DNA of 64,000 nt from positions 124,001 through 188,000 of the forward strand of contig CAVVQM010000010.1 in NCBI GenBank assembly GCA_963750395.1, written 5' to 3'. The notes under the pieces were generated by a model. The model did not search any database, was not told where the DNA came from, and saw only the letters and a list, made by a program, of their open reading frames with translations. The position numbers were made by a program, and so were the translations under genes. Within the stretch, counting starts at the first letter, position 1, and the number at the start of each line of letters is the position of its first letter. The DNA is from JADJPO01 sp963750395. Lineage in GTDB: Bacteria > Actinomycetota > Actinomycetes > Actinomycetales > Kineosporiaceae. Positions 17,204 to 26,453 of this stretch are shown here, one piece after another.

Positions 17204-18046
17204 GTGAACATCCTGTCGATCCAATCCCACGTCGCCTACGGGCACGTCGGCAACTCAACGGCCGTGTTCTGCCTGCAGCGGCTAGGTCACGAAGTGTGGG
17301 CGGTGCCCACGGTGTGCCTGTCCAACCACACCGGTTACCCGACGTGGGCCGGCCCGACACTGAGCGCGGAACAGATCGCTCAGATCCTCGACGGCCTGGA
17401 CGCCCTCGGCGTGCTTGCCCAGGTCGACGCGGTGCTGACCGGTTACCTGGGCGGACCCGACCTCGGCGCGGTGGTGCTGGACGCCGTGGAGCGGGTCAAG
17501 CGGCTCAACCCCCGAGCCGTCTACTGCTGCGACCCGGTGATGGGTGACGTCGACCAAGGCTTGTTCACGAGACCGGGGGTCGCCGAACTGTTACGCGACG
17601 CCCTGGTGCCGCACGCCGACCTGGTGACGCCGAACCTCTTCGAACTGGGCTTCCTGACCGGCCGCCCGACGCACACCCTGGACGAGGTGCTGGCCGCCGC
17701 CGACGCCCTGCGCGCCGCGGGCCCGGCCTCGGTGCTGGTGACCAGCGTGATCACCGAGCCGCAGCTCCTCGACACGGTGGTCGTCGCCGACGCCGGGGCC
17801 TGGACGGCCACCACCGAACGTCTGGACGTGGCCGTCGGCGGCTGCGGCGACCTGACCGCAGCGCTGTTCCTCGCCCACCTTCACACCCTCGGGGCCCCGG
17901 ATCAGGCCCTGGCCGCCACCACGTCGTCCGTGCACGCTGTGCTGCGGTCCACCCGTGATGCCGCGGCGCCGGAGCTGAGGATCGTCGCTGCGCAGGACGC
18001 GATCGCCCAACCGCCCGCCGGTGTGAGCGTGCGTCGCCTGCGGTGA
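17204..18046 (+). CDS. pdxY: Pyridoxal kinase (PdxY type)
   Basis: A 280-residue ribokinase-superfamily kinase that phosphorylates pyridoxal to PLP. PdxY hallmarks are the GTG-initiated start VNILSIQSHVAYGHVGNSTA, the substrate loop VCLSNHTGYPTWAG, GYLGGPD, YCCDPVMGD, and the anion-hole region VAVGGCGDLTAALFLAHL, where the last Asp is the catalytic base. The usual GxGD appears as GGCGD. The GTG start is 20 bases after rocD, so the two form a likely operon linking PLP salvage to a PLP enzyme. A CGAGGA/TCCTCG hairpin just after the stop may be a terminator. Confidence 0.92.
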   Translation: MNILSIQSHVAYGHVGNSTAVFCLQRLGHEVWAVPTVCLSNHTGYPTWAGPTLSAEQIAQILDGLDALGVLAQVDAVLTGYLGGPDLGAVVLDAVERVKRLNPRAVYCCDPVMGDVDQGLFTRPGVAELLRDALVPHADLVTPNLFELGFLTGRPTHTLDEVLAAADALRAAGPASVLVTSVITEPQLLDTVVVADAGAWTATTERLDVAVGGCGDLTAALFLAHLHTLGAPDQALAATTSSVHAVLRSTRDAAAPELRIVAAQDAIAQPPAGVSVRRLR

Positions 18047-18180
18047 AACCGAGGAATGACGGTGGACGGTCCTCGATTGACGGTGGCTTTCACGGGCCGA
18101 TCACGCGAGAGGGCCCACGATCGGGCCACAGCACGGCGTGGACGACACGCCACCCCCACATGGGAAAAGGGGGACCCGCT

Positions 18181-19068
18181 ATGACCACGACCTCCAACCC
18201 ACCGGCACCGACCATGTCATCGCGCCAGTTCCTTACCTACGACGCCGCGACGGGGGGCTACGAGCTGCCGCCGGAGCACGCCGTTGCGCTGGTCGACCAG
18301 GACAGCCCGGCGTTCCTGCCCGGCTTCTTCCAGGTCGCCTACGGCGCCGTCCGGGACGCCACCGAGTGATCGAGGCGGCCCGCACCGGGGGCGGGGGTGG
18401 GCTGGCACGAGCACAACCACGACGTGCACACCGGGTGCGAACGCTTCTTCCGACCCGGCTATCTCACCAACCTGGTCCCGGCCTGGCTTCCCGCGCTCAC
18501 CGGTGTCGTCGAGAGCCTCGAGCGCGGCGCCACCGTCGCGGACATCGGATGCGGTCACGGCGCCTCGACGATCCTGATGGCGCAGGCCTACCCCCGGTCA
18601 CGGTTCGTCGGCTCGGACTACCACCCCGAGTCCATCCGGACCGCCCGCGCCCGAGCCGAGGCTGCCGGCGTCAGCGATCAGGTGGAATTCGTGATCGCCG
18701 ACGCGACGTCGCATCCCGGCGCCGGCTACGACCTCGTCACGATGTTCGACACGCTGCACGACATGGGTGATCCCCTCGGCGCTGCTCGCCAGGTGCGCAA
18801 CCTGATTGCTCCCGGCGGTTCGTGGCTGTTGGTCGAGCCCCTGGCCAGGGACCGGGTCCAGGACAACCTGAACCCCGTCGGGCGCGCCTACTACGGCTTC
18901 TCGACGCTGCTGTGCACCCCGAACTTCCTGTCCCAGCCCGTCGGACTTGCCCTCGGCGCCCAAGCCGGGCCCGCCCGGATCCAGCAACTGACCGAGGCCG
19001 CCGGATTCACCCGGTTCGGTCAGGCCGCCGAAACACCCTTCAACCTGGTCTTCGAGATCCGCCCCTGA
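18181..19068 (+). pseudogene. Class I SAM-dependent methyltransferase, frameshifted and N-terminally shortened
   Basis: Two frames together encode one methyltransferase of the winged-helix plus Rossmann type. Positions 18181-18369 give FLTYDAATGGYELPPEHAVA and SPAFLPGFFQVAYG. From about 18397 another frame gives VGWHEHNHDVHTGCERFFRP, then the SAM motif VADIGCGHGASTILMAQAYP and GSDYHPESIRTARARA. Near 18367 a base seems missing, and a G-run at about 18390 (ACCGGGGGCGGGGG) has one G too many. In addition the N-terminal winged-helix half found in relatives is absent: the frame goes straight from a short leader to the segment after it. The enzyme's substrate is unknown. Decay is likely; sequence error could explain the frameshifts but not the missing domain. 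Confidence 0.75.
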
Positions 19069-19198
19069 CCCGATCCGGTGCGTCCCGCCGGCCGAGGCCC
19101 TGGGAGGGCTCGATGAGTCGTGAGGTATTGATCGTTTCGGGTGGCGGCCAGCATGTGGAGCCGCACCCGAGAAGAACCGACAGTGGCTCGTGCACTGA

Positions 19199-20173
19199 TC
19201 AGCGCGTCGCGACCAGCGGAAGGCTGATCGCGAACGCGGCGAGCAGGATCAGCCCCTCCCACCGGGCCACCACGAATCGCCGCCCCATGAAGATGGTGGC
19301 CAGCACCGAGGTCGCCAGCATCAGCCACACCCCGATCCCGGTCAGGGCCGGGTCCACCGGGCCGGCCTGGCCGACCATCCCGATCAGGCCACCTACGGCG
19401 AGGGCGTTGAAGATGTTGGAGCCCAACAGGTTTCCGACCAGGAGGTCACTCTCGCCGCGGCGCGCCGCCTGCAGCGCGGTCATCAGCTCCGGCAACGACG
19501 TGCCGACGGCGACGATGGTCAGCCCGACGAACCCCTCGGACAGGTTCGCCTCCCGGGCCAGACCCCTGGCGCCCCAGACCAGGATCTGGGCCCCGGCCAG
19601 GGTCCCGATCAGACCTCCGGCGGCCTGGATGGACAACCGCAACCCGCTCCGTGCGCGCTCACCCCGGTGCTCGGCGAGGGCCTCGGCCACGTCCTCATCG
19701 AAGTTGGCGGCTTCGGCCTCCGGACCGGTCGCCCATCGCAACAGCAGGAGCAGCGCTGCGATCAGGGCGACAAGCAACAGGGCGCCGTCCAGCCGGGTCA
19801 GCCCGCCCTGGACGACGACCGCGAAGACGGCGCACGCCACCAGTGCCAGCGGCGCCTCCCGGCGGATCACCTGCGTCTGCACGGCGATCGGCGCGACGAG
19901 GGCGCCGGCGCCCAGCACCAGGGTCACGTTGGCGATGTTCGAGCCCAACACGTTGCCGACGCCGATGTCCATCGCACCCTCGGCGGCGGCGATACCGGAC
20001 ACGAGCAGTTCGGGCGCCGAGGTGCCGAACCCCATGACGAGGACCCCGATGACGACCGGAGGGACGCCGAACCGGGCAGCGAGGGCCGAGGACCCGATGA
20101 CCAGCTGATCGGCGGAGTAGGCCAGCAACAGCAGACCGACGAAACACGCCGCCGAGAGGACGACAAGACTCAC
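19199..20173 (-). CDS. Calcium/sodium exchanger (CaCA family)
   Basis: A 324-residue integral membrane antiporter with about ten membrane segments in two inverted halves. Both alpha-repeats are clear: MGFGTSAPELLVSGIAAAEG with GNVLGSNIANVTLVLG in the first half, and AVGTSLPELMTALQAARRGE with GNLLGSNIFNALAVGG in the second. An acidic cytoplasmic loop (FDEDVAEALAEHRGE) separates them. It should exchange Ca2+ for Na+ or H+, like YrbG. The start is GTG. It is a single gene with no obvious partner. Confidence 0.93.
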   Translation of the reverse strand: MSLVVLSAACFVGLLLLAYSADQLVIGSSALAARFGVPPVVIGVLVMGFGTSAPELLVSGIAAAEGAMDIGVGNVLGSNIANVTLVLGAGALVAPIAVQTQVIRREAPLALVACAVFAVVVQGGLTRLDGALLLVALIAALLLLLRWATGPEAEAANFDEDVAEALAEHRGERARSGLRLSIQAAGGLIGTLAGAQILVWGARGLAREANLSEGFVGLTIVAVGTSLPELMTALQAARRGESDLLVGNLLGSNIFNALAVGGLIGMVGQAGPVDPALTGIGVWLMLATSVLATIFMGRRFVVARWEGLILLAAFAISLPLVATR

Positions 20174-20283
20174 CGCGCCTCCCCCCTCCGACGACCGGGC
20201 CGGACAGGGAAGGGGAACTCGGCGGCGCGGTGCACCGGCCCAGACTAGGACCGTGCCCGGGCACCCAGGTCAGCGGGGCGAGG

Positions 20284-20490
20284 TCACCCGTGCCCCTTGA
20301 GCACAATCCTCATGATCTTCGCGTTCAGCACGACGAATCGGTACGCCTGCATCGGCAGGCTCTGCCTCATCCGTAGTGTCGACCGTGTGGGCAACGGTGC
20401 CCGGGACAGCGCGCGGGCGGTGTCGTCGTCGATGGTGGACGGCGCCTCGGCGCCCGGCCGGGGGTCGGAATCGGACGTCGTCATCATCAC
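20284..20490 (-). CDS. Small protein coupled to the sulfide:quinone-reductase-like gene
   Basis: A 68-residue protein starting at a GTG (or the ATG directly after) inside the GTGA that ends the upstream flavoprotein gene. The first 35 residues are acidic and probably disordered. The C-terminal half, MQAYRFVVLNAKIMRIVLKG, is an amphipathic basic helix. No function is known. Its tight coupling suggests it works with the type III SQR-like enzyme, possibly at the membrane surface, which is inference. Confidence 0.55.
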   Translation of the reverse strand: MMMTTSDSDPRPGAEAPSTIDDDTARALSRAPLPTRSTLRMRQSLPMQAYRFVVLNAKIMRIVLKGHG

Positions 20491-21945
20491 TCCGGGATCA
20501 GGTGCCAGCCCGGGCGGGCCTTGGCCTTGTAGATGAACAGATGGTGGAGCATGAGCTTGATCCAGTGCCCGGCAAGCCCGATCTCACCGAAGGTGTCCCG
20601 TGGGCTGCGCCCGCCGCCCGGATAGGTCACGTAGTCCGGCACGACGGGGTACATGGTCATCGCGGCCGCCGAGCCCCTGCGCAGACCGGTTCCCGCCGAG
20701 GCGACACAGGCGGCCCCCATCTTGGCCATGGAGGCCTCGTGGGTGTGTGCCGACGCTCCCTTCTGGATGCGTTCGGCGATGGTCAGGGCGACCGTCCGTC
20801 CCATGATCCCGGACGGCATCCCGGTGCGCGGGGGGGACGGCGCGATCAGGGTCCCGTGCGGGGACGCCTGGGGTCGGGAGATCTGATGCGGCGGGGCGAA
20901 GGCGATGCCGACGGCGAAGACGTTCGGGTACGCGGGGCTCTCGTACGTCGTGGGCCAGTCCTCGGCCCGCCACTGCTCGTAGGGCTTCTTGCTGTAGTCG
21001 GCGTCGACTCTCATGAAGCCGTTGGGCGCGAACAGTCGCTCGGTGATGTCCGCACCGCTGCGGTCGTGGGCGGTCATGTCGACGCCGCGGAAGGGCGGCA
21101 GCAACATCGCGAAGTCGAACCCGAGGGCGTGCCGGGTCCCGTCGAGCTGCTCGTAGAAGACCTTGCCGGGTTCGACGCGTTCGACGTGGGCCCCGAGGAT
21201 GGCGCGGACCCCGCGCTCACGGAACAGCGATTCGGTCCAGAGCTTGCTGGTCGTCTCGAAACCCCTGTGCGCGAACGTCATTCCGTCGACCCCGAAATCG
21301 CCGAGTTCGCGCCTCGTTGGTGAGGTACACGAGGTCGGCCAGTTCGCGCACACCGGCCGCGCGCAGTTCGTGGTCGACGTTGAAGACGTACTCGAAGGCG
21401 GCGCCCTCGCACGTGCAGGTTCCGTGGCCCATGCCGACTACCAGCGTCTGACGCTTCCCGGTGCGCAGCGTGTCGATGACCTCGCGGAGCTTCTGAGCCG
21501 CCTCGACGGCGTGGCCTGCCGTGCACACCGACGCCGAGTGGCCGTCGGGGCCCAGGCCGGGCGTCGCGGCGAACGTCAGCTGCGGACCGGTGGCGTTGAT
21601 CAGGTAGTCGTAGCGCAGTCGCTCGGCCCTGCCGTCGCTGCCGGGCGAGGTGTGCACGACGTCGACGGCGCCGTGCTCGTCGCGCTCGTCGCCCTCGGGC
21701 CAGATCGCCACCGCCTTGGCCTGGACGAACTCGATGCCCTTGCGTCGGTACACCGGAGCGAGCGGGAAGACGACCTTCTTGTCGCTCATCCGGCCGACGC
21801 CGACCCAGATGTTCGACGGGATCCAGTTCCACTGGGAGTTCGGGCTGACGACCGTCACAGTGTGATCCGCGCCCAACGTGCGACGAAGATGCAGCGCGGC
21901 GGTATGGCCGGACACTCCGGCGCCCAGGATGACGACTCGTGCCAT
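20487..21945 (-). pseudogene. Type III sulfide:quinone-reductase-like FAD oxidoreductase, frameshifted
   Basis: Two frames together make a ~485-residue flavoprotein. The first (21945 to about 21310) starts MARVVILGAGVSGHTAAL, with WIPSNIWVGVGRM and GMGHGTCTCEGAAFEY. The second (about 21310-20487) continues ELGDFGVDGMTFAHRGFE, ISRPQASPHGTL, MGAACVASAGTGL and DTFGEIGLAGHWIKLMLHH. The break lies in GAGGCGCGAACTC near 21308, where one extra base would explain it. Cysteines 141, 177 and 179, and one in GAACVAS, are candidate sulfur-handling residues. The family oxidises sulfide or persulfide and reduces a quinone. A CsoR/CstR-like palindrome sits in the promoter. The single-base break suggests recent loss or a sequencing error. 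Confidence 0.8.
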
Positions 21946-21984
21946 GGATCCTCCACCTCCTCGTGGAACGTTGGGGCTCCAAAC

Positions 21985-22000
21985 ATACCCCATGGGGTAT
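21985..22000. promoter_or_regulatory. Perfect palindrome, candidate CsoR/CstR-family operator
   Basis: ATACCCCATGGGGTAT is a 16-bp perfect palindrome 39 bases upstream of the SQR-like start, in the divergent gap with padR. Runs of C and G flanked by ATA/TAT are typical of operators for CsoR-family copper or persulfide sensors, which often control sulfide oxidation genes. The regulator gene is not in the window. Confidence 0.6.
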
Positions 22001-22102
22001 TTTTGATCAATGGCTCTCATGAGCCTCCGACCTCTCGTGTTGCTGGCGTGCTACTGCGTAATGTGTAGTACCGTGCTTCTCACACCCACCCGAGGAGCGC
22101 GA

Positions 22103-22489
22103 ATGGACACGACCCAGTTGCTCAAGGGGGTGCTCGATGTGGCCGTGCTGGCCGTGGTCTCGGAGGAGGACGGCTACGGCTACGACGTCCTGCGCCGACT
22201 GCGCTCGGCGGGGCTGGACGACGTGGGAGACGCCTCCGTCTACGGCACCCTGCGACGCCTGTACAGCGCCGGCGCCCTGACCTCCTACGTCGTGCCGTCC
22301 GACGAGGGCCCCCACCGCAAGTACTACGGGATCACCGCGACCGGTCGGTCGATGCTCTCCGAGCAGTCGCGGATCTGGGCCGACTTCGCCGACATCATGT
22401 CGGGCCTGCTGGCGGTCGTGACGCAGGCACAGTCCCGGGACGCCTCGACCCGACCACTGCCGACCCGGCCGAAGGAGGCTGCGCGATGA
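22103..22489 (+). CDS. PadR family transcriptional regulator
   Basis: A 128-residue winged-helix regulator: MDTTQLLKGVLDVAVLAVVS, then DGYGYDVLRRLRSAGL, the recognition helix DASVYGTLRRLYSAGALTSY, and the wing PHRKYYGITATGRSML. The start at 22103 was chosen over an upstream ATG because it has GAGGAG 6 bases upstream and matches PadR N-termini. It overlaps the next gene by ATGA. PadR genes paired with a HAAS-domain membrane gene form a common regulator/signalling pair. An imperfect dyad TACT-N11-AGTA at 22052-22070 could be its own operator. Confidence 0.9.
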   Translation: MDTTQLLKGVLDVAVLAVVSEEDGYGYDVLRRLRSAGLDDVGDASVYGTLRRLYSAGALTSYVVPSDEGPHRKYYGITATGRSMLSEQSRIWADFADIMSGLLAVVTQAQSRDASTRPLPTRPKEAAR

Positions 22490-23529
22490 CCGCAACGCTG
22501 CACAGGCCCGAGGTGACCGCCTTCGTCGCGGCGGTCCGCCGCGAGCTCGACGATCTGTCCGTGGACGAGATCGACGAGCTCACCGGGGGCCTGGAGGCCG
22601 ACCTCGACGATGCTCTCGCCGATCGCCCGGACCCCGACGGCGACCCCGTCACCGCATTCGGCGCGCCGGGTGACTACGCGGCCGAACTGCGCGCCGCGGC
22701 CGGGCTGCCCCCTCGCGCCGCGTCACCAGGACGACGCCGCGTGGGGGCGCGACTGAACGCCGTCCGAGGTCGATGGCAGGGGCGGCTGACCTCGCAGCCG
22801 TGGTGGCCCGCGGTGCGTGACTTCGCGGTCAGTCTGCGGCCGGCCTGGTGGGTGGTCCGGGCCGGGGTCCTCGCGGTGCTGTTCACCTCGTCGTTCGGGG
22901 GGCTTCTGCTGCTCGGTGCGGTGCTGGTCGTTCTCAGCGTGCAGATGGGTCGTCGTCGGGTTGCGAAGCGGGGGCGGTGGTCGAGGCTGGGCGTCACGGC
23001 AGTCAACGTCGTGGCGGCCCTCGCACTGCTGCCCACTCTCGAACAGGCGACGACGCCGAACGCCACATATGTCGGTTCATCGTTGCCACCCGATGACGGG
23101 CTCTGGCTCAACGGCTCGGAGGTCCGCAACGTCCTTCCCTACGACAGCCAGGGCAAGCCGCTGCGCGACGTGCAGCTGTTCGACGAGGACGGCCGGCGGC
23201 TGTCGGTCGGAGCCTCGGCTCGGTCGCCGTTGTGGACCGATGGGCCGGCCGAGACGAGTGGCACCGCCCAGGTGCCCGCTGTCACCGAGCGCGGTGAGCA
23301 GGTCTGGAACGTCTACCCGCTGCGTCAGGTGGAGGTCAGGTCCGGGGACGAGTTCGACATGGACGATCCGCAACCGACGCCGGTGGGAACCCCGGACTAT
23401 CCCACGCTCGGAGCGACCCAGGTTGCGCCGCTGCTCTCGCCGACGTCCACCCCATCACCGGCACCGTCGTCGTTGACGCCGTCGTCCTCACCAACCCTGT
23501 CATCCTCACCGAAGCCGTCGTCCCCATGA
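22486..23529 (+). CDS. HAAS-domain membrane protein
   Basis: A 347-residue protein whose N-terminal ~70 residues form a HAAS (DUF1700-like) helical signalling domain: AAVRRELDDLSVDEIDELTG, then EADLDDALADR, FGAPGDYAAELRAAAG. Two or three membrane segments follow (about residues 120-190), then an extracytoplasmic domain of ~100 residues with DGLWLNGSEVRNVLPYD, and a Pro/Ser/Thr-rich C-terminal tail. It overlaps padR by 4 bases and the following glycosylase by 4 bases. HAAS domains are proposed to transmit signals with PadR regulators; the ligand is unknown. Confidence 0.78.
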   Translation: MTATLHRPEVTAFVAAVRRELDDLSVDEIDELTGGLEADLDDALADRPDPDGDPVTAFGAPGDYAAELRAAAGLPPRAASPGRRRVGARLNAVRGRWQGRLTSQPWWPAVRDFAVSLRPAWWVVRAGVLAVLFTSSFGGLLLLGAVLVVLSVQMGRRRVAKRGRWSRLGVTAVNVVAALALLPTLEQATTPNATYVGSSLPPDDGLWLNGSEVRNVLPYDSQGKPLRDVQLFDEDGRRLSVGASARSPLWTDGPAETSGTAQVPAVTERGEQVWNVYPLRQVEVRSGDEFDMDDPQPTPVGTPDYPTLGATQVAPLLSPTSTPSPAPSSLTPSSSPTLSSSPKPSSP

Positions 23530-24338
23530 GTCGTGCCTCGGATCGTGACGGGTATGCCCCCGGCTCAGGGGGTGGACCCGTCACGACCACCGCCCTGTCG
23601 TCCGATGACGTGCAGCGGCTGGCGACCTCGTCGACGGATCTGAGCATCCTGGACGAACGGGTCGGCTGCTGCCGCGCCTGCCCGAGGCTGGTCGCCTGGC
23701 GGGAACAGGTGGCGCGGACCCGGCGCCGGGCCTTCGCCGACCAGGAGTACTGGGGACGCCCGGTCCCCGGCTGGGGCGACGAGCGTGCCCGGCTCCTGGT
23801 GGTCGGCCTGGCCCCGGCCGCGCACGGCGGCAACCGCACTGGTCGGGTGTTCACCGGCGACCGGTCGGGTGACTGGATCTTCGCCGCCCTGCACCGTGCC
23901 GGGATGGCCGCAGTGGCGTACAGCCGGCATCTCGGGGACGGGCAGCGGCTGACCGGGGTTCGGATCGCCGCCGCCGTCCGCTGCGCGCCGCCCGGCAACG
24001 CTCCGAGGCCCGTCGAGCGCGACACCTGCGCGCCGTGGCTGGACCGGGAGGTCGAGCTGCTCGAGCCGACCCTGCGGGGCGTCCTGGCCCTGGGTGGCTT
24101 CGCCTGGCAGGCCGCCCTGGCCTGCGCCGGCCGCCGCGGCTGGTCTGTCCCCTCGCCGCGGCCTCGGTTCGGCCACGGCGCCTCCGTCGAGCTCGAGCGG
24201 ACCGGAGCCGATCCCGTCCTGCTGGTGGGCAGCTACCACGTGAGCCAGCAGAACACCTTCACCGGCAGGCTCACCGAGCCGATGCTGGACGCCGTGATCG
24301 CGACGGTTCTGTCGGCGTGCGGCCCGTCGAGGAGGTGA
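23526..24338 (+). CDS. Uracil-DNA glycosylase, family 5 (UdgB-like)
   Basis: A 270-residue glycosylase that removes uracil and other deaminated bases from DNA. Family 5 features are the iron-sulfur cysteines GCCRACPRL near residue 48 and further Cys in AAVRCAPPGN and DTCAPWL, the motif A loop VVGLAPAAHGGNRTGRVF (no catalytic Asp, as expected for family 5), and the second motif GSYHVSQQNTFTGRL. The first ATG overlaps the HAAS gene stop. A later in-frame GTG at VTTTALSSDD could be the true start, because the first 18 residues are low complexity. Coupling of a repair gene to a PadR/HAAS pair is unusual but may be only positional. Confidence 0.92.
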   Translation: MSRASDRDGYAPGSGGGPVTTTALSSDDVQRLATSSTDLSILDERVGCCRACPRLVAWREQVARTRRRAFADQEYWGRPVPGWGDERARLLVVGLAPAAHGGNRTGRVFTGDRSGDWIFAALHRAGMAAVAYSRHLGDGQRLTGVRIAAAVRCAPPGNAPRPVERDTCAPWLDREVELLEPTLRGVLALGGFAWQAALACAGRRGWSVPSPRPRFGHGASVELERTGADPVLLVGSYHVSQQNTFTGRLTEPMLDAVIATVLSACGPSRR

Positions 24339-24857
24339 CCGATCCGGCTCGACCGCCTCCGGGTCGAGCCCCCGGCAACCACATGGCCCATCGCGTGAAC
24401 CTGATCATGATCATCTCTGGCCCTTCCGGGAAGACCTCCGGCAACGCCTCGAGAGCCTCGGACACGGTGTGGTCGAGAATCCCCCCAGGACCAGGTCCAA
24501 GCAGCAGGCCCGGCTGCTCGCCGGGCTGGTGGAGCCGGGCTCATCGCCGACGTGGTCCTCGGCCGGTACGGAACCGACCCGACGAGTTGGCAGTTCGGCC
24601 TTTCCGTGGCCGTGCTGTCGGCGCTGACCGTGGGCGGGTGGCTCGCCGCCCGGCGTGGATGATGCTCGACGCCCGCGCCCGGCGGCCGCTGGACTCGCCC
24701 CTGACGGCGATGGCCGCCCACCTCCACCGTCTCGCGTGGGTGACACCCGACCGACTCACGCGGCCGGGCTGGTGCTGAGGCTTGCCAGAGCGGGTCGGCG
24801 GCGTGGGCGCGGTCTTGTGATCGTGGGAGTCAGTGCGGCACACCGGATCTGGTCTGG
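24339..24857. other. Gene-free stretch with a possible membrane-protein remnant
   Basis: No complete gene is supported. On the plus strand about 24546-24660 reads ADVVLGRYGTDPTSWQFGLS followed by VAVLSALTVGGWLAARRG and a stop, which looks like the last membrane helix of a lost protein. The upstream part is out of frame. I see no promoter or RNA element. Confidence 0.3.
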
Positions 24858-26383
24858 CTACCGCGCGCTGCGCTGAACCGGGCGCAGGTCGAGCCAGCGA
24901 CGGCGCAAACCGCGCAGGGCCCGGACAGCGCGCGCCGCGCGCGGTGCGGCGAGCTGCTCGCGGACGTCCGCGATCGCGGCGTTCCACGAGCCGTCGCCGT
25001 AGGTGGGGTACGGGTGGATAGTTCCGGCCAGGTCGCGCACGGACATCCTTTTTCGCACCGCCAGAGTCAATTCCGCCAGCGACTCCCCCGCCCGCGGGCC
25101 CACCAGGCTCGCGCCGACCACCCGGCCACGCCCGTCCAGGACCAGCCGGGAGAACCCGGCGGTGTCGGCGTCCGCGACGGCCCGGTCGACGTCGTCGTGC
25201 GACCGGGTCACGACCCGCCACCCCTCGCGTTCGGCCGCCTCGTCCGGCCCGGCGCCGACCGCCGCGATCTCGGGGTCGGTGAAGGTCACCCGGGGGATCG
25301 CCGCGGTGGCGGCGGCGCGCCTCAGCCCGAGGACCGCATTGGCGGCGGCCGTGCTGGCGTGCACGCCGGCGGTGTGGGTGAACTGGGGGTGGCCGGTGAG
25401 GTCGCCCGCCGCCCAGATCCTCCGGTTCGTGGTGCGCAACCACCGGTCGGTGACGACGAAGCCCCGCTCGTCGACCTGCACGCCGGCGCTGGCCAACCCG
25501 AGGTCGCGGGTGCGCGGCGTGCGACCGACCGCGACCAGCACGCTGTCGAAGGCCACCACGGCACCGTCCTGCAGCTCCAGGCGCCCTCCCCCGCCGGTTT
25601 CCGCCGCCACCTCGCGCACGGCCGATCCGGTGATCACCTGGACGCCGTCCGTGCGCAGGGCGCGGGTCAGGATCTCACCGGCCTGCAGATCCTCACGCGG
25701 CAGCAGCCGATCGGCGCCCTCGACGAGGCTCACCCGGGCGCCGAGCCGCGCGAAGGCCTGCCCCAGCTCGCAGCCGGCACTTCCGCCGCCGAGGATCGCC
25801 AGGCGGTCCGGAAGCTCGGTCAGGTCCCAGACGGTGTCGCTGGTCAGCACGTGCCCGCGCGCGGCGGCCTCGGCCAGCCCGGGATCGGCGGCGAGGCCGG
25901 GGCGGAGCCCGTGGCCAGCAGCGCCTGGCGAAAACGCACCGTTTCGCTCGACCCCGTCTCACCCGACACGGCGGCCCGGTCCGGCCCGGTGAAGTGCGCC
26001 TCCCCGCGGCGCACCACCACGCCCGCCGCCTCGAGGGCCTGCGCGGAGTCCTGCGGTTCGATCGCCATGATCGCCGACCGCACGTGCGCCATGACGGCGG
26101 CGAAGTCGACGCGGACGCCGTCCACCGTCACCCCATGGCCACGCGCGGTTCTGGCGCGTCCGGCCCGGCCCGCGGCCGACAGCAGCGCCTTGCTCGGCAC
26201 GCACCCCGTCCACAGGCAGTCGCCCCCGGTCCGGTCACGCTCGACCAGCAGGACCGAGGCACCCAGACCCGCGGCGGTCGTGGCGCCGACGATGCCGGCG
26301 GTGCCGCCCCCGACGACCAGCAGGTCCCAGACGCGGGCGTGCTCGGTGGTCACGGGTCTTCTGCCGGTCGACTGGGCGGTCAC
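24858..26383 (-). pseudogene. FAD-dependent disulfide oxidoreductase, frameshifted
   Basis: Two frames give one ~507-residue Lpd/mercuric-reductase-like enzyme. The N-terminal part (26383 to about 25860) has WDLLVVGGGTAGIVGATTAA and the redox pair in GGDCLWTGCVPSKALLSAAG. The second part (about 25860-24858) carries HVLTSDTVWDLTELPDRLAI, the NAD(P)H motif ILGGGSAGCELGQAFA, IWAAGDLTGHPQFTHTAGVH and the end IHPYPTYGDGSWNAAI. The break is in CCGGGCTGGCC near 25868, consistent with one missing base. The usual HPTxxE is altered to HPYPTYGD. It is distinct from the intact paralogue at 4-5.5 kb. Substrate unknown. Confidence 0.8.
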
Positions 26384-26453
26384 GTCCCGGTAACCCGCCC
26401 TGCGCAGGCCTGCCTTCCCGGCCGCGGCACCTGGCTCGTCAGCATCGCGACGG

